A DNA stretch of 64,000 bases from Paenibacillus thiaminolyticus (GCF_007066085.1 NZ_CP041405.1:5279001-5343000), one strand, 5' to 3'. Shown: positions 35,890 to 45,880, numbered from the stretch's first letter. The notes: a model not told the origin generated them from the sequence alone. Translations and numbers: made by a program.

Positions 35890-36642
35890 ATGCAATCCAT
35901 CGCTATCATTTCAGATATACATGGTAATTTGCAGGCATTGGAAGCGGTGCTGCAGGATGTGGAGCGCCAAGGCGCCGACCGGATCTACTGTCTTGGCGAT
36001 GTCGTCGGGAAGGGCCCGAATCCGGCGGAGGCTGTCGATCTCATCTGGGAGCATTGCGATGTGATCGTGCGCGGCAATTGGGATGAGCTTGTCCTGCGGA
36101 TGGAAGAGGACATCCAATTCCGCTGGCACGCCGAACGGCTGGGCGAGAAGCGCCGGAGCATGCTGGCCGCGCTGCCGTTCTCTCATGACTTCATCATGAG
36201 CGGCCGGCATATCCGTCTCGTCCATGCGTCCCCGCAGAGCGTCTATCATCGGGTACAGCCGTGGGATGCGGAAGAGAGAAGACTCGGCATGTTCGAATTC
36301 ACCTCCTCCCTCAACGAGCCTCTTCATCCGTGCCAATCGCCGGATGTTGTCATATACGGGGATATTCATAATGCTTATTTGCAGCATCTTCAGGGCCGCA
36401 CGCTGGTCAACTGCGGCAGCGTAGGCAATCCGCTTGACATTACCCAGGCGTCCTATATTATGCTGCAAGGGAGCTTGGGGCAAGTGACGACCAGTGAATT
36501 TTCGATTCATTTTCACCGGGTGCCCTATGATATCGAACGGGCTGTCCGGGCTGCCCAAGAGGCGGATATCCCGGGCCTCCAGCCGTACGTGCGGGAGCTG
36601 CGCACCGGCGTGTACCGTGGGCTTCAAAGCGGAGAAGCATAG
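35890..36642 (+). CDS. Calcineurin-like metallophosphoesterase
   Basis: This is a 250-residue protein with the dinuclear metal phosphoesterase motifs in order: SDIHGN (8-13), GDVVGKGPN (about 36-44), RGNWD (60-64), a histidine in LVHASP, and GDIHNA with GSVGNP near the C-terminus. It resembles the bacterial single-domain group that includes YfcE-type and diadenosine tetraphosphate-like hydrolases. GAGAGGAG precedes the ATG. The substrate is not determined by the sequence. Confidence 0.85.
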   Translation: MQSIAIISDIHGNLQALEAVLQDVERQGADRIYCLGDVVGKGPNPAEAVDLIWEHCDVIVRGNWDELVLRMEEDIQFRWHAERLGEKRRSMLAALPFSHDFIMSGRHIRLVHASPQSVYHRVQPWDAEERRLGMFEFTSSLNEPLHPCQSPDVVIYGDIHNAYLQHLQGRTLVNCGSVGNPLDITQASYIMLQGSLGQVTTSEFSIHFHRVPYDIERAVRAAQEADIPGLQPYVRELRTGVYRGLQSGEA

Positions 36643-36783
36643 ACTCGGAAGCGCGGCATCCAGCCATGCGAGCCTGATCGGACGATGAGGACAGCCCGTA
36701 ACGGACTGTCCTGTTTGCCGTGCGGCGGCAGAAGTCATGGACTCTTTTTCCATAGAATGCTATGCTGTGTAGCGGTGATATCT

Positions 36784-37155
36784 ATGTTCCGAATCGGAGA
36801 CTTTTCAAAATCAACGCAAGTGTCCATCCGAATGCTGCGCTATTATGATGAAGTCGGCCTGTTGAAGCCGGCCCGGGTTGATGAGCTTACAGGCTATCGG
36901 CTCTATTCCATCGACCAAATCCCAGTCATACAGCAAATTATCCTTTTACGAGATATGGAATTCAATGTTGCTGAAATCGCTTGCGCCCTTGCCAACTGGG
37001 AAGATTCCTTCATTATCGGGCAATTGGAGAATAAAAAGAAAGAAATACATGCAGCGATTCGGCGGGAATTAGAGCATATCGCCAAAATCGAAGTCGCGAT
37101 AAAAGACCAGACCGAATCCCATTGCCCTGTCTACCGCCCGAGTCACAGCGATTGA
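36784..37155 (+). CDS. MerR-family regulator, truncated
   Basis: This is a 123-residue protein with a complete MerR DNA-binding domain: FRIGDFSKSTQVSIRMLRYY and LTGYRLYSIDQ, followed by the dimerisation helix. BmrR-type relatives continue into a GyrI-like ligand domain of about 150 residues. Here the frame stops shortly after the helix, at SHSD. From about 37103 the DNA encodes a TrmO-like fragment in another frame. I infer that a deletion joined the 5' part of the merR gene to an unrelated 3' gene fragment. The remaining protein might still bind DNA. Confidence 0.75.
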   Translation: MFRIGDFSKSTQVSIRMLRYYDEVGLLKPARVDELTGYRLYSIDQIPVIQQIILLRDMEFNVAEIACALANWEDSFIIGQLENKKKEIHAAIRRELEHIAKIEVAIKDQTESHCPVYRPSHSD

Positions 37156-37345
37156 CGAGGAGAACGGCATCATTCAGCTTGCGTATATTGACGCATATGA
37201 AGGCAGCCCGGCCCTTGATGAGAAGCCTTACACTCCAAGCCTCGACAGGGTGGAAATTCCGCATGTGCCGGACTGGTGCGCCCACTGGCCTGGAGGAATC
37301 GGCCTCGTTCGATTGGGCCAAGGAGTTTCGCTGGAGCAATGAATG
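37103..37345 (+). pseudogene. TrmO/TsaA-like C-terminal fragment, frameshifted
   Basis: In the frame with codons at 37103, the translation reads KTRPNPIALSTARVTAIDEE and continues through YIDAYEGSPALD, EKPYTPSLDRVE and VPDWCAHWP. The RPNPI.LS, DG/EGSP.LD and KPY.P motifs are typical of TrmO (TsaA-like) tRNA methyltransferases. The frame then shifts near 37290, and LEESASFDWAKEF continues in another frame to the stop at 37345. The N-terminal half is absent. It overlaps the end of the merR frame. Confidence 0.6.
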
Positions 37346-37506
37346 AGAGAGTTTCATTTGGACCGCCACAGACTACGAAAAGCGATTCGATCATCAAATT
37401 TTCATCATTTGTTACACAACGGTAATATTTCTGTTAACGGAGGTTAATGTTGAGAGGGTATATTGATAACAAGACCCCCTTTTGATGAATATATATCCCT
37501 TGAGTC

Positions 37507-37537
37507 GGACCTGAATGTTCAGGTCCTCTTTTTTTTT
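37507..37537 (+). terminator. Intrinsic terminator
   Basis: GGACCTGA / TCAGGTCC (37507-37514, 37519-37526) has an ATGT loop and is followed by nine T. It terminates the merR/remnant transcript. Confidence 0.9.
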
Positions 37538-37581
37538 GCCTCTTGGCTGTCAGGAGCGGCCGGAAGGACCAAAAAGCCGCT

Positions 37582-38394
37582 CTACGCGAGCGGCACTTCA
37601 TGTCTTTGTTTCTGCTTGTAGTAGACCCAGGACGTGAAGCCGATCTCGAGGAGCCGCTTCCGGACTTGCTCCCATTCGTCGCCGACCCGGGACGGCTTGT
37701 GGGCATCGGAGCCGAACGTGACATCGACGCCGAAGTGAAGGGCCCGTTCCAGAATCTCGTCGGAAGGATACCAGCCGCCGCTCAGCTTCGTCTTGCCGGA
37801 CGTATTGATCTCGATCGCCACGCCGCAATCGGCGATGACGGACAGCGTCTCATCGATAGCCTCGGCAGCAGCGATATCCGAGAAGGCCGGATAGTTCCCC
37901 TTCATCGCGTCGATGTGGCCGAGAATCTGGAACATGCCGGAGCGGGCGGAATCGCGAATGAGCTCATAATACGTTACCTTCTGGGCGATGCGTTCTTCAT
38001 CGGACAGCTTTTTCCACCGGTTCTTATTGAAAATGCTGATCTCGTTCGTATAATGAACGGATCCGATTATATAATCGAACGGATACCGGTCCAGCATCTG
38101 GCGGTAGGTCTCGGCGTGCGGAGGGAAATAGTCGGACTCGATGCCGAGCAGCACGTCGATGCGTCCTTCATATTCCCGCTTCAGCTCCAGCACTTCATTC
38201 ACATAATTCTCGAAGTCGCTCTTCGCCATCGCGATATTGGGAAAGGCCTGATCTTCCTCTCTGCCGAAGTACGGGGTATGATCGGAAATGCCGATGACGT
38301 CCAGCCCGTTCGCGATCCCTGCCTCGATGTATTCCCGGATATTTCCGTCCGCATGCCCGCAGCGGAAATGATGTGTATGCAAGTCGAATTTCAT
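37582..38394 (-). CDS. PHP-domain histidinol-phosphatase-type protein
   Basis: This is a 270-residue PHP phosphatase. Metal-binding motifs are DLHTHHFRCGHA (4-15), GISDHTPYF (about 34-42), GIESDY, GSVHY, ILGHID and FGSDAHKPS, the full set of the HisK/HisJ group that removes phosphate from L-histidinol phosphate. Other PHP phosphatases look similar, and no histidine biosynthesis gene is nearby, so the role is probable but not certain. The LysR gene upstream ends only 12 bases before it on the same strand, suggesting cotranscription. Confidence 0.82.
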   Translation of the reverse strand: MKFDLHTHHFRCGHADGNIREYIEAGIANGLDVIGISDHTPYFGREEDQAFPNIAMAKSDFENYVNEVLELKREYEGRIDVLLGIESDYFPPHAETYRQMLDRYPFDYIIGSVHYTNEISIFNKNRWKKLSDEERIAQKVTYYELIRDSARSGMFQILGHIDAMKGNYPAFSDIAAAEAIDETLSVIADCGVAIEINTSGKTKLSGGWYPSDEILERALHFGVDVTFGSDAHKPSRVGDEWEQVRKRLLEIGFTSWVYYKQKQRHEVPLA

Positions 38395-38406
38395 ATCTTT
38401 TTCCTC

Positions 38407-39309
38407 CTATTCTGACCCGATGAATTGCGTTTCCGGCATGCCTTTCAGGTCATTCAGGAACTGCTGCATCGCGGAATTCAAATATCGGCCCGTACGGTAC
38501 ATGACGCCGACCGGATGGGCGATCTCCAACTCATGGATATGTACAATCTGCAGGGTTCCCCGCTTCAGCTCGTTGCTGACGGACAGCTTCGAGATGATGG
38601 CTGCGCCAAGATTCAGCTCTACCATCCGCTTCACTTCCTCGCTGCTGTTCAATTCCATCACAATATGAGGCTGAATGCCGTGACGGCGGAACGTCTCATC
38701 CGCGAACCGGCGGCCGAGGGTGTCGGTGGACAGCATAATGAGAGGGATATCCCGCAGCAGATCCATGGTGCCATGCTTATGCTCGGCTAGCGGATGGTTC
38801 GCATTGACAACCAGTTCGAACGTGTCGTAGTACAGAACGGAAGAGACAAGATTCGGATTCTGCTCATTCAAATACCCGATTCCGATATCCAAGGTGCCAT
38901 TTTCGATTTGGCTCATGATTTGGGTTGAGGACATGGACAAGATGGAGGTCTTGATGAGCGGGAATTGATCCTGGAAATAGGAAAGCACCCGCGGGAGAAT
39001 TTGAATGGCAATCGATGTCGTCGTTCCAAGCACGATATGACCCTGCGGAATTTGCTGCAAATCGTTCAGCTTTTGCTTCAAATCATCGACGATTTGGAGT
39101 ATGCGTTCGGCTTGTTCAAGAAACAACCGGCCGCTGTCGGTCAGCGTAACCGGCTGATTGCGATCAATGAGAATGGTCTTGAACTCATCTTCCAAGCTCT
39201 TGATTTGCGCAGATACGGCAGGCTGAGTCAGGTTCAGCAGTTCGCCGGCTTTGCGGAAGCTCATTGTCTTGGAAATCGTGATGAGCGTTTCCAATTGGCT
39301 CAAATTCAT
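38407..39309 (-). CDS. LysR-family regulator
   Basis: This 300-residue LysR protein has its helix-turn-helix at MSFRKAGELLNLTQPAVSAQ (about 15-34) and a two-lobed effector domain with IENGTLDIGIGYL and LGAAIIS. ATG 39309 follows AAAGGAG at good distance; the frame to 39384 is unsupported. Its stop is 12 bases from the PHP phosphatase start, so the two are probably one transcript, which is unusual for a LysR gene. Targets are unknown. Confidence 0.85.
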   Translation of the reverse strand: MNLSQLETLITISKTMSFRKAGELLNLTQPAVSAQIKSLEDEFKTILIDRNQPVTLTDSGRLFLEQAERILQIVDDLKQKLNDLQQIPQGHIVLGTTTSIAIQILPRVLSYFQDQFPLIKTSILSMSSTQIMSQIENGTLDIGIGYLNEQNPNLVSSVLYYDTFELVVNANHPLAEHKHGTMDLLRDIPLIMLSTDTLGRRFADETFRRHGIQPHIVMELNSSEEVKRMVELNLGAAIISKLSVSNELKRGTLQIVHIHELEIAHPVGVMYRTGRYLNSAMQQFLNDLKGMPETQFIGSE

Positions 39310-39661
39310 TGAAGCTCTCCTTTCCCGTGCAATGACATGAATCATAAATGCCAAGATTATAAAAATATTTATCAATAATAACATAGCAATAAAATTGTTT
39401 TGTCATTATATATCTTAGATTATAGAGGAAGCGGCTGGCCGGAGCAATGTGTGCTTCTTTTTCCATGCTGTGCAAGCAGGTACGTCCGAATTTTTCCCCA
39501 TTTCACGCATAATGATTCAGCCGGCATTTTGTGCCGGAGAACCGTCCGGTCTAGCGCCTCCTGGTTGAACCAACTGTGACGGCGGGCTCCCAAAACAGCC
39601 CGCTCCAGTCAACGGAACGGGCTGCTGCGGTCCAAGCTTAATGCAATGCTGAGGTCAAGGC
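39310..39661. other. Upstream region of the LysR gene plus DUF4127 terminator
   Basis: An AT-rich stretch of about 60 bases (39355-39415) probably holds the LysR promoter, but no clear hexamers stand out. At 39596-39624, CAGCCCG / CGGGCTG with a 15-nt loop is followed on the minus strand by TTTT, and fits termination of the DUF4127 gene. A neighbouring inverted repeat (39582-39603) shares its arm. Confidence 0.5.
39596..39624 (-). terminator. Terminator after the DUF4127 gene
   Basis: CAGCCCG (39596-39602) pairs with CGGGCTG (39618-39624); on the minus strand four T follow. Confidence 0.6.
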
Positions 39662-41365
39662 TCAGTGCAATGCTGCGGCAGGCTGCAAGGTGATCTCGAA
39701 GGCCCGCCCCCACATGAAGTCCGGGTTGTCATCGTCCAGCGATACATGGGAGTAGGCCGCCAAGGACCAGAGAGACCCGCGAATTTGCCGTACATTTTGC
39801 GCAGCTCCCGGGCAGCCGGCCAAAAATGCGTTTTTGCCGGCAAGGGTGGCAGTATGCGTCTGCATACGTGTGCGGAGGATCGCCAGAAGGAAGGCATAAT
39901 CGGCCGCCGTATTGAAGAGGCGCATGTTCTGGTCGGCCATGGACGCAATGTTGGAATACATGCAGTGCTTTCTCGAATAGGTACGGATTTCGCCGATTGC
40001 CGTTGTTTTATAATAATAGTCTTTCAGGAAACGCTTGAACAGCAGTGAACCATGTGCATTGACGGCCCGATCGAGGGCTGCCGGACGATTCTCCGTAACG
40101 AGGAAGGCATAGCGCGCTTGCCCCATGCCTAGTGCAATCCCGATCTTATTCCCCGGAGTATTCCAGGCGCTGTATCCAAGCAGGCATCCCGTATGCCGGC
40201 TGTCCAGCAGCGCTTCGGTCACGGCGGCGTTGGCCGGACCTCGCCCCGCGAAATCGATGGCGACCGTCGGAATCCGGTTCGACACATTCGCTTCCAACCG
40301 GCTTATGGCGGCGGACACCTGCTCCGGGGCAGTAATGGCAATGATCTCGATATCTGGTGAACAAGGGACACGCTGGCCCCCGATTATATCGACGTGGCGC
40401 CGGATATTGTCATCCACATTCATATATTCGTAAGGGCTCGTGATGGTGGATCCGTCAGGCCCGTAATAGCGCACCGCGTAGCGCGGCTTGGTCCCGCCGC
40501 GATGCAATTGGTTCGCCATGCGGGCCATCAGCGCATGCCCCAGTCCGTCCGCATCCGGAAGAATAATGGCACGGTCGGGATTTTGTCCGCTGGCTCCGCC
40601 GCCGAGCCAAGCGTTGATGCGCCCTTCGATGAATCGAATCTCGTTGAGCTGCGCGCCTTGCGTATAAGCATCGTCAACGCCGATCGCCAGGAAGTCGATA
40701 TAACCCTGCCGGGCCAGCTGCTCCAGAATATAATAGTTGGTTTTGAATTTATGCCGGCGGGCGTTGTAATATTGTTCCTTGTCGAAATGAACGGTGCCCC
40801 CATAAGACCCGTCTGGGGACAAGTCATACCCTTGCAAAATATCGTCAAACGCGGTAAAGCTCTTGCGGGGCTGCTGCATGAAGCTGCGCGACTCCGTATA
40901 AGCCTCATAGGTCAGACCATCCACGAACGTCGTCGTCGCCAACCGCATGATGGTATCGAGAACATAGATCGGCTTGCCCGGACACGATTGCTTCACGAGA
41001 CGAATGACGTCCAGCCGCTTCGCCGCCGCAGGGTCGTAATCGGGGTAGATGCCGCCCCCATTCGCCCTTAAGCGCCGGCTGCCGATTAATCCTCCATAGA
41101 CCAGCATATCGGTGGAGATAATAAACCCGTCCGCCGCCCCGGCGTGACGGAGAATAAAGCGCCGAATATTGTCCGGATGGCCGACAGCCGGGGAAGACGT
41201 GCTTTCCAGGATTCCGCCCGCGGCTATTTTTTCCGTATCCAGCCGATTCCGAATATCGCTTCGGCAAGGGGTGATGACGTTGAGACCTGCCGAGCGCCCT
41301 TGCATAATCACATCATCCAAATTAACGGGCCGGTCGTCGAGCGGCACATACAGAACGTTTTTCAT
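39662..41365 (-). CDS. DUF4127 family protein
   Basis: This is a 567-residue protein with the signature VPLDDRPVN at the N-terminus (residues 6-14), which I associate with DUF4127. Later motifs include STDMLVYGGLIGSR, GVDDAYTQG and LLGYSAWNTPGN. There is no signal peptide or membrane helix, so it is cytoplasmic. DUF4127 has no established activity that I know of; the many conserved Asp, Gly and Asn residues look enzymatic. It stands alone between a LysR gene and an MFS gene. The ATG is preceded by AGGGAG at a slightly long distance. Confidence 0.8.
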   Translation of the reverse strand: MKNVLYVPLDDRPVNLDDVIMQGRSAGLNVITPCRSDIRNRLDTEKIAAGGILESTSSPAVGHPDNIRRFILRHAGAADGFIISTDMLVYGGLIGSRRLRANGGGIYPDYDPAAAKRLDVIRLVKQSCPGKPIYVLDTIMRLATTTFVDGLTYEAYTESRSFMQQPRKSFTAFDDILQGYDLSPDGSYGGTVHFDKEQYYNARRHKFKTNYYILEQLARQGYIDFLAIGVDDAYTQGAQLNEIRFIEGRINAWLGGGASGQNPDRAIILPDADGLGHALMARMANQLHRGGTKPRYAVRYYGPDGSTITSPYEYMNVDDNIRRHVDIIGGQRVPCSPDIEIIAITAPEQVSAAISRLEANVSNRIPTVAIDFAGRGPANAAVTEALLDSRHTGCLLGYSAWNTPGNKIGIALGMGQARYAFLVTENRPAALDRAVNAHGSLLFKRFLKDYYYKTTAIGEIRTYSRKHCMYSNIASMADQNMRLFNTAADYAFLLAILRTRMQTHTATLAGKNAFLAGCPGAAQNVRQIRGSLWSLAAYSHVSLDDDNPDFMWGRAFEITLQPAAALH

Positions 41366-41636
41366 CCTTGATCAACTCCCTGTTATGGATAGGCTGCGCC
41401 CCATTTCAGTTACTAGGCTTATGTGTACGCATGCCTTCACTTCTATAGGCAATGAAGGAGGGGAAAATACAACCAACCGGGCGAAAAAATTTTGGATAAG
41501 CATGGGGGCCGGTCCGTTGCGAAAACTTAATATTTGAAACAGTTGACCCGCCAGCCTGCGATGCCTCACAATAAATGAAGGCGCTCTCATCGAAGCGGAA
41601 TGCGGAGATGATAAGTTGAAATTAGGGGGACACGCA

Positions 41637-42956
41637 ATGCGTACGAAAGAAGTTCGCAGTTGGATGATGTACGATTGGGCGAATTCCGCTTTTGCGACTA
41701 CGATGCTGGCGGCGGTGCTGCCGATTTTTTACCAGACCGTAGCCGCCTCGAATCTGCCTGGACATCAGGCGACCAGCTATTGGGCCTTCACCCAGACGAT
41801 AGGCATGATTCTGGTTGCGGTGCTGTCGCCGATACTGGGGGCGGTGGCCGATCTGTCCCAGCGGAAGATGGCGTTCCTTCGCGTGTGTGCCTGGATGGGA
41901 GCCTTGGCCTGCATCCTGATGGTGTTCGCGGGTGAAGGAGACTGGCTGTATGTATCGGTGCTGTTCGTCTTCGCCACGATCGGTTTTTCCGGCGGCAATA
42001 CATTCTATGACTCGCTCCTTCCGGATATCGCTCCGCCCGAAGCACGGGACGAAATCTCTGCCAAAGGCTATATGTACGGCTATATCGGCGGCGGGGCCCT
42101 GCTGGCCGTCAATATTGTGATGCTGGAATTGTGGGAGACGTTCGGCTTCGCCAGCAAGGTGGCGGCGACCCAGGCCGTATTCCTGACCGTCGGCGTCTGG
42201 TGGCTTCTGTTCTCGCTGCCGCTGTTCCGCACGCTGCGCGACCCGGCCCGAATCGAACGGCGCTCAGCGGTTTATTACACGAAGCATGGGTTCGGCCGTA
42301 TTTTCTACACCTTGAAGCGGGTGAAGCACTATCCGGAGCTGTTGAAATATATTTTATCCTTCTGGTTCTTCAATGACGGGATATCGACCATCATCGCCAT
42401 GTCGGCCATCTATGGCGCCGAGATTGGCATCGAGACGAGCCATCTCATTATTGCCTTGCTCATTACGCAGTTCGTGGGCATCCCGTTCACGTTCCTGTTC
42501 GCGAAGTTCGCCAGACAGCTCGGATCGAAGCGATCACTCTATATTTCGCTCAGCACGTATATCGTCATCGTGTTCCTTGGCTACTTCATGACGTCCGCGC
42601 TTCATTTTTATATTTTGGCCTTCCTTGTCGGTATGGTTCAAGGCGGCAGCCAGGCCGTGGCCCGCTCCGTCTTCAGCCAGATGGTGCCGCGCAGCCGGGC
42701 ATCCGAGTTCTTCGGCTTCCTGAGCCTGTCGAGCAAAGTATCGGCTTCCATCGGCCCGGCCGTATTCGGGATGGTCGGCCTGCTGACCGGATCCACCCGC
42801 TTGGCGATCTTATCGATTCTCGCCTTCTTCATTATCGGTATTCTGCTCCTTGTCTTCGTCGATATCGAGAAGGGGCGCCGAGAGGCGGAACAGGAAGAGA
42901 GCCTGTTCACGGGAGGCTCGATCAATCCGCCAGCCCCCGGCGTTCCGGTGAATTGA
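41637..42956 (+). CDS. MFS transporter, UMF1 (Atg22-like) family
   Basis: This is a 439-residue membrane carrier. The N-terminus WMMYDWANSAFATTM and the segment FYDSLLPDIAPPEARDEISA are hallmark sequences of the UMF1 family, related to the yeast vacuolar amino acid effluxer Atg22. About 12 helices are present, ending in an acidic tail. ATG 41637 follows GGGGG at seven bases, and an upstream in-frame start at 41616 has none. Bacterial substrates are not established. Confidence 0.88.
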   Translation: MRTKEVRSWMMYDWANSAFATTMLAAVLPIFYQTVAASNLPGHQATSYWAFTQTIGMILVAVLSPILGAVADLSQRKMAFLRVCAWMGALACILMVFAGEGDWLYVSVLFVFATIGFSGGNTFYDSLLPDIAPPEARDEISAKGYMYGYIGGGALLAVNIVMLELWETFGFASKVAATQAVFLTVGVWWLLFSLPLFRTLRDPARIERRSAVYYTKHGFGRIFYTLKRVKHYPELLKYILSFWFFNDGISTIIAMSAIYGAEIGIETSHLIIALLITQFVGIPFTFLFAKFARQLGSKRSLYISLSTYIVIVFLGYFMTSALHFYILAFLVGMVQGGSQAVARSVFSQMVPRSRASEFFGFLSLSSKVSASIGPAVFGMVGLLTGSTRLAILSILAFFIIGILLLVFVDIEKGRREAEQEESLFTGGSINPPAPGVPVN

Positions 42957-42995
42957 GACGGATAACAGAAAGGGACTATTGCGTGGAAAAAAGTT

Positions 42996-43030
42996 AAGGG
43001 CGTCATGCTGCGAGTGCGGCAGACGCCCTT
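42996..43030. terminator. Terminator between convergent MFS and P-type ATPase genes
   Basis: AAGGGCGTC / GACGCCCTT (42996-43004, 43022-43030) has a 17-nt loop. On the minus strand AACTTTTTT follows, so it suits the ATPase gene best. Confidence 0.75.
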
Positions 43031-43119
43031 GGTTCCGTTCCTGAAGCTAGGCCGCCACGCCCTGCTGGCTTGGCGCAGTGAGGCCCGTCGAAGCGGCCGC
43101 CGGAGAGTACTGCGGCTTA

Positions 43120-45816
43120 TTAACCCCGGTTCGTGCCGCTTGCCCGTCTGCGGGAGAACAGCTTCACGATTTCCACGATCGGAATCATGGACAGCGAGGC
43201 GCCGGCGACGATGAGCCACTGCTGGCGGTTCAACGCTACGACACTGAACAGCTCGCGCAGGAACGGAAGCGCGATGACGAGCACGATAAGCAGCCCGGAT
43301 ATAATCACGGCGATATTTAGCTTCCGGTTCGTGAACCAACCGATCCGGAACAGCGACTGCTTGTTGGAGCGGACATTGAACGCATGCGTGAGCTGGATTA
43401 AGCCCAGCGTGGCGAAGGCCATCGTAATCGCCACATCCTCGGAATAATGCGTATGTCCCCAGTAATAGGTGAGCAGCGTCAGCAAGGCTTCGAGCAGCCC
43501 CTGATAGACGAGGCTGACGCCGATGCCACCGGCGAAGATGCTGGCCGAGGCTTGGCGCGGCTCCTGCTTCATCAGGTCTTCTTCGGCCTGTTCGAAGCCG
43601 AGCGCCAGCGCGGGCAGCGTGTCGGTGACCAGATTGATCCACAGGATATGAATCGGAAAGAGAATTTTCCAGTTCAGCATCGTCGCCACGAACAGGGTGA
43701 CGACCTCGCCGAGATTGGCAGACAGCAAATATTGAATCGTCTTGCGGATGTTGCTGTATACCTTCCGTCCTTCCTCGACGGCGAGAACGATCGTCGAGAA
43801 ATTGTCGTCCGCCAGCACCATATCCGAAGCGCCCTTCGCCACATCGGTGCCGGTAATGCCCATGCCGACGCCGATATCGGCTGCCTTCAAGGCCGGAGCA
43901 TCATTTACTCCGTCACCTGTCATGGCTACGATTTTGCCCTTCTTCTTCCACGCCTTCACGATCCGGACCTTATGTTCGGGCGATACGCGGGCATAGACAG
44001 AATATTGCTCCACCTCCGCCTCGAACGCTTCGTCATCGATGCGGCTCAGTTCCGCCCCGGTCAGGACTGCGCCATCCTTGTCGATGATGCCCAGTTCCTT
44101 CGCGATTGCGGCGGCCGTGTCCCCGTGATCGCCCGTAATCATCACGGGGCGAATGCCGGCCAGCTTGCAGATGCGAACCGCTTCCTTCACTTCTTCGCGC
44201 GGCGGATCGATCATACCGACCAGGCCGGCGAAGACGAGATCGCTCTCGAGGGCATCCACTGTCAGGTTGTCCGGCACCCGCTCCGCATCCCGGTAGGCGA
44301 GGGCCAGTACGCGCAGCGCCTTGTCAGCCATCGCTTTATTGGCGGCGGCGATGCGCTGGAGGTGCTCGTCTGTCATCGGTTCGACGCTGCCGTCCTGAAG
44401 AATATGGGTGCAACGGGCCGTTAGCACGTCAGGCGCGCCCTTCGTCATGATGCGGCATCGGCTCCCGCCTTCTCCGTTCTCCTCAGCGGGCAGCTGATGA
44501 ACGGTCGTCATCCGCTTGCGTTCCGAATCGAACGGCAGCTCGGCGATCCGCGGGAAGCGCCGTTCGGCCTCTCGTTTGTCGATGCCGTTCAGGAGGGCAT
44601 AGTCGATCAGTGCCGTCTCGGTCGGATCGCCGATCGCCCCGGCCGTATTTCCTCCACCGGCATCCGCTAGCCGGGCGTCATTGCAGAGGACCATCACCTG
44701 CATCAGCCGTTCGGCCGCGGGAGTCCGGCTCCACTCTTCCCCGGATGAGCGGAGGGTATTGTCGGCGAAGAGCTCTTTGACGGTCATCCGGTTCTGTGTC
44801 AAGGTTCCCGTCTTATCCGAGCAGATAATATCTGTGCTGCCGAGCGTCTCCACTGCAGGCAGCTTGCGGATGATTGCTTTGCGCCGGGCCATCGTCTGCA
44901 CGCCAAGCGCCAAAATAATCGTGACAATGGCAGGCAAGCCTTCCGGAATGGCCGCCACCGCAAGCGAGATGGAGGTGAGCAGCATGTCGAACAGCTCCCT
45001 GCCTTCGATAAGCCCAACGGTGAACATAACGACCGCGACGATCACGATAATGATGGTGAACGTTTTGCCCAGTTCGTTCAGCTTGCGCTGAAGCGGCGTG
45101 ACCTCATCCTCTTCCTGCGACAAATAGCCCGCGATCGAACCGACCTCGGTGGCGCCTCCGGTGGCGGTAACGACACCGAGGCCCCGGCCGTAAGAGACGT
45201 GGCTCGTCATATAGGCCATATTGATGCGATCCCCGATCACGAGATCGGCTTCGCTTAACGGGTCCGTCCCTTTTTCGACCGGGACCGATTCCCCGGTCAA
45301 TGCCGCCTCTTCAATCTTCAGCGAGGCGGATTCGATAAGCCGCAGATCGGCCGGAACCACATTGCCGGCCTCCAGCAGGACGATGTCGCCGGGGACAAGC
45401 TCTTCGGCCTTAATATCGAGTGCCTGCCCCCCGCGCATGACGCGGGCATGGGGCGTGGACATCTGCTTCAGTGCGCTCAGCGCCTGCTCCGCCTTCTGCT
45501 CCTGAATGACGCCGAGCACGGCATTCAGGACGACGACAACGAGAATGATGACGGAGTCGGTCCATTCGCCCAACAGGCCGGAGACGATGGCGGCGGCAAG
45601 CAGGACGAGAATCATGACGTCCTTGAATTGGGCCAGCAGCTTCGCCAGCAGGGACGGGCCGGCCGTCTCCTCGAGTAGATTGCGCCCATATTGCTGCCTC
45701 CGCTGCTCCGCTTCCTGCCCGGTCAGGCCTTCCCGGCGCGAGCCAAGCCGCTGCAAGGCCGCTTCGGCGGTCAATGTATGAAAAGCTGCCTCTTGATTCT
45801 CCTGTTCCTTTTTCAT
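43120..45816 (-). CDS. Calcium-transporting P-type ATPase (P2A type)
   Basis: This 898-residue P-type ATPase exports or sequesters divalent cations, most likely Ca2+, at the expense of ATP. The phosphorylation motif SDKTGTLTQN has Asp334. TGES in the actuator domain, the hinge TGDGVNDAPALK and six C-terminal helices with WINLVTDTLPALALG are all intact. Membrane helix four reads VAAIPEGLPAIVT, the Ca2+-site signature of SERCA-like pumps (compare Bacillus YloB). The ATG follows GGAG and GAGG. The gene is monocistronic. Other cations such as Mn2+ cannot be excluded. Confidence 0.93.
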   Translation of the reverse strand: MKKEQENQEAAFHTLTAEAALQRLGSRREGLTGQEAEQRRQQYGRNLLEETAGPSLLAKLLAQFKDVMILVLLAAAIVSGLLGEWTDSVIILVVVVLNAVLGVIQEQKAEQALSALKQMSTPHARVMRGGQALDIKAEELVPGDIVLLEAGNVVPADLRLIESASLKIEEAALTGESVPVEKGTDPLSEADLVIGDRINMAYMTSHVSYGRGLGVVTATGGATEVGSIAGYLSQEEDEVTPLQRKLNELGKTFTIIIVIVAVVMFTVGLIEGRELFDMLLTSISLAVAAIPEGLPAIVTIILALGVQTMARRKAIIRKLPAVETLGSTDIICSDKTGTLTQNRMTVKELFADNTLRSSGEEWSRTPAAERLMQVMVLCNDARLADAGGGNTAGAIGDPTETALIDYALLNGIDKREAERRFPRIAELPFDSERKRMTTVHQLPAEENGEGGSRCRIMTKGAPDVLTARCTHILQDGSVEPMTDEHLQRIAAANKAMADKALRVLALAYRDAERVPDNLTVDALESDLVFAGLVGMIDPPREEVKEAVRICKLAGIRPVMITGDHGDTAAAIAKELGIIDKDGAVLTGAELSRIDDEAFEAEVEQYSVYARVSPEHKVRIVKAWKKKGKIVAMTGDGVNDAPALKAADIGVGMGITGTDVAKGASDMVLADDNFSTIVLAVEEGRKVYSNIRKTIQYLLSANLGEVVTLFVATMLNWKILFPIHILWINLVTDTLPALALGFEQAEEDLMKQEPRQASASIFAGGIGVSLVYQGLLEALLTLLTYYWGHTHYSEDVAITMAFATLGLIQLTHAFNVRSNKQSLFRIGWFTNRKLNIAVIISGLLIVLVIALPFLRELFSVVALNRQQWLIVAGASLSMIPIVEIVKLFSRRRASGTNRG

Positions 45817-45880
45817 GTTCCTCAGCTCCTATCAAGGCTAGTGTGAGAGAACAAGCGGAAAAATATGTGTGTGCGGCCTT

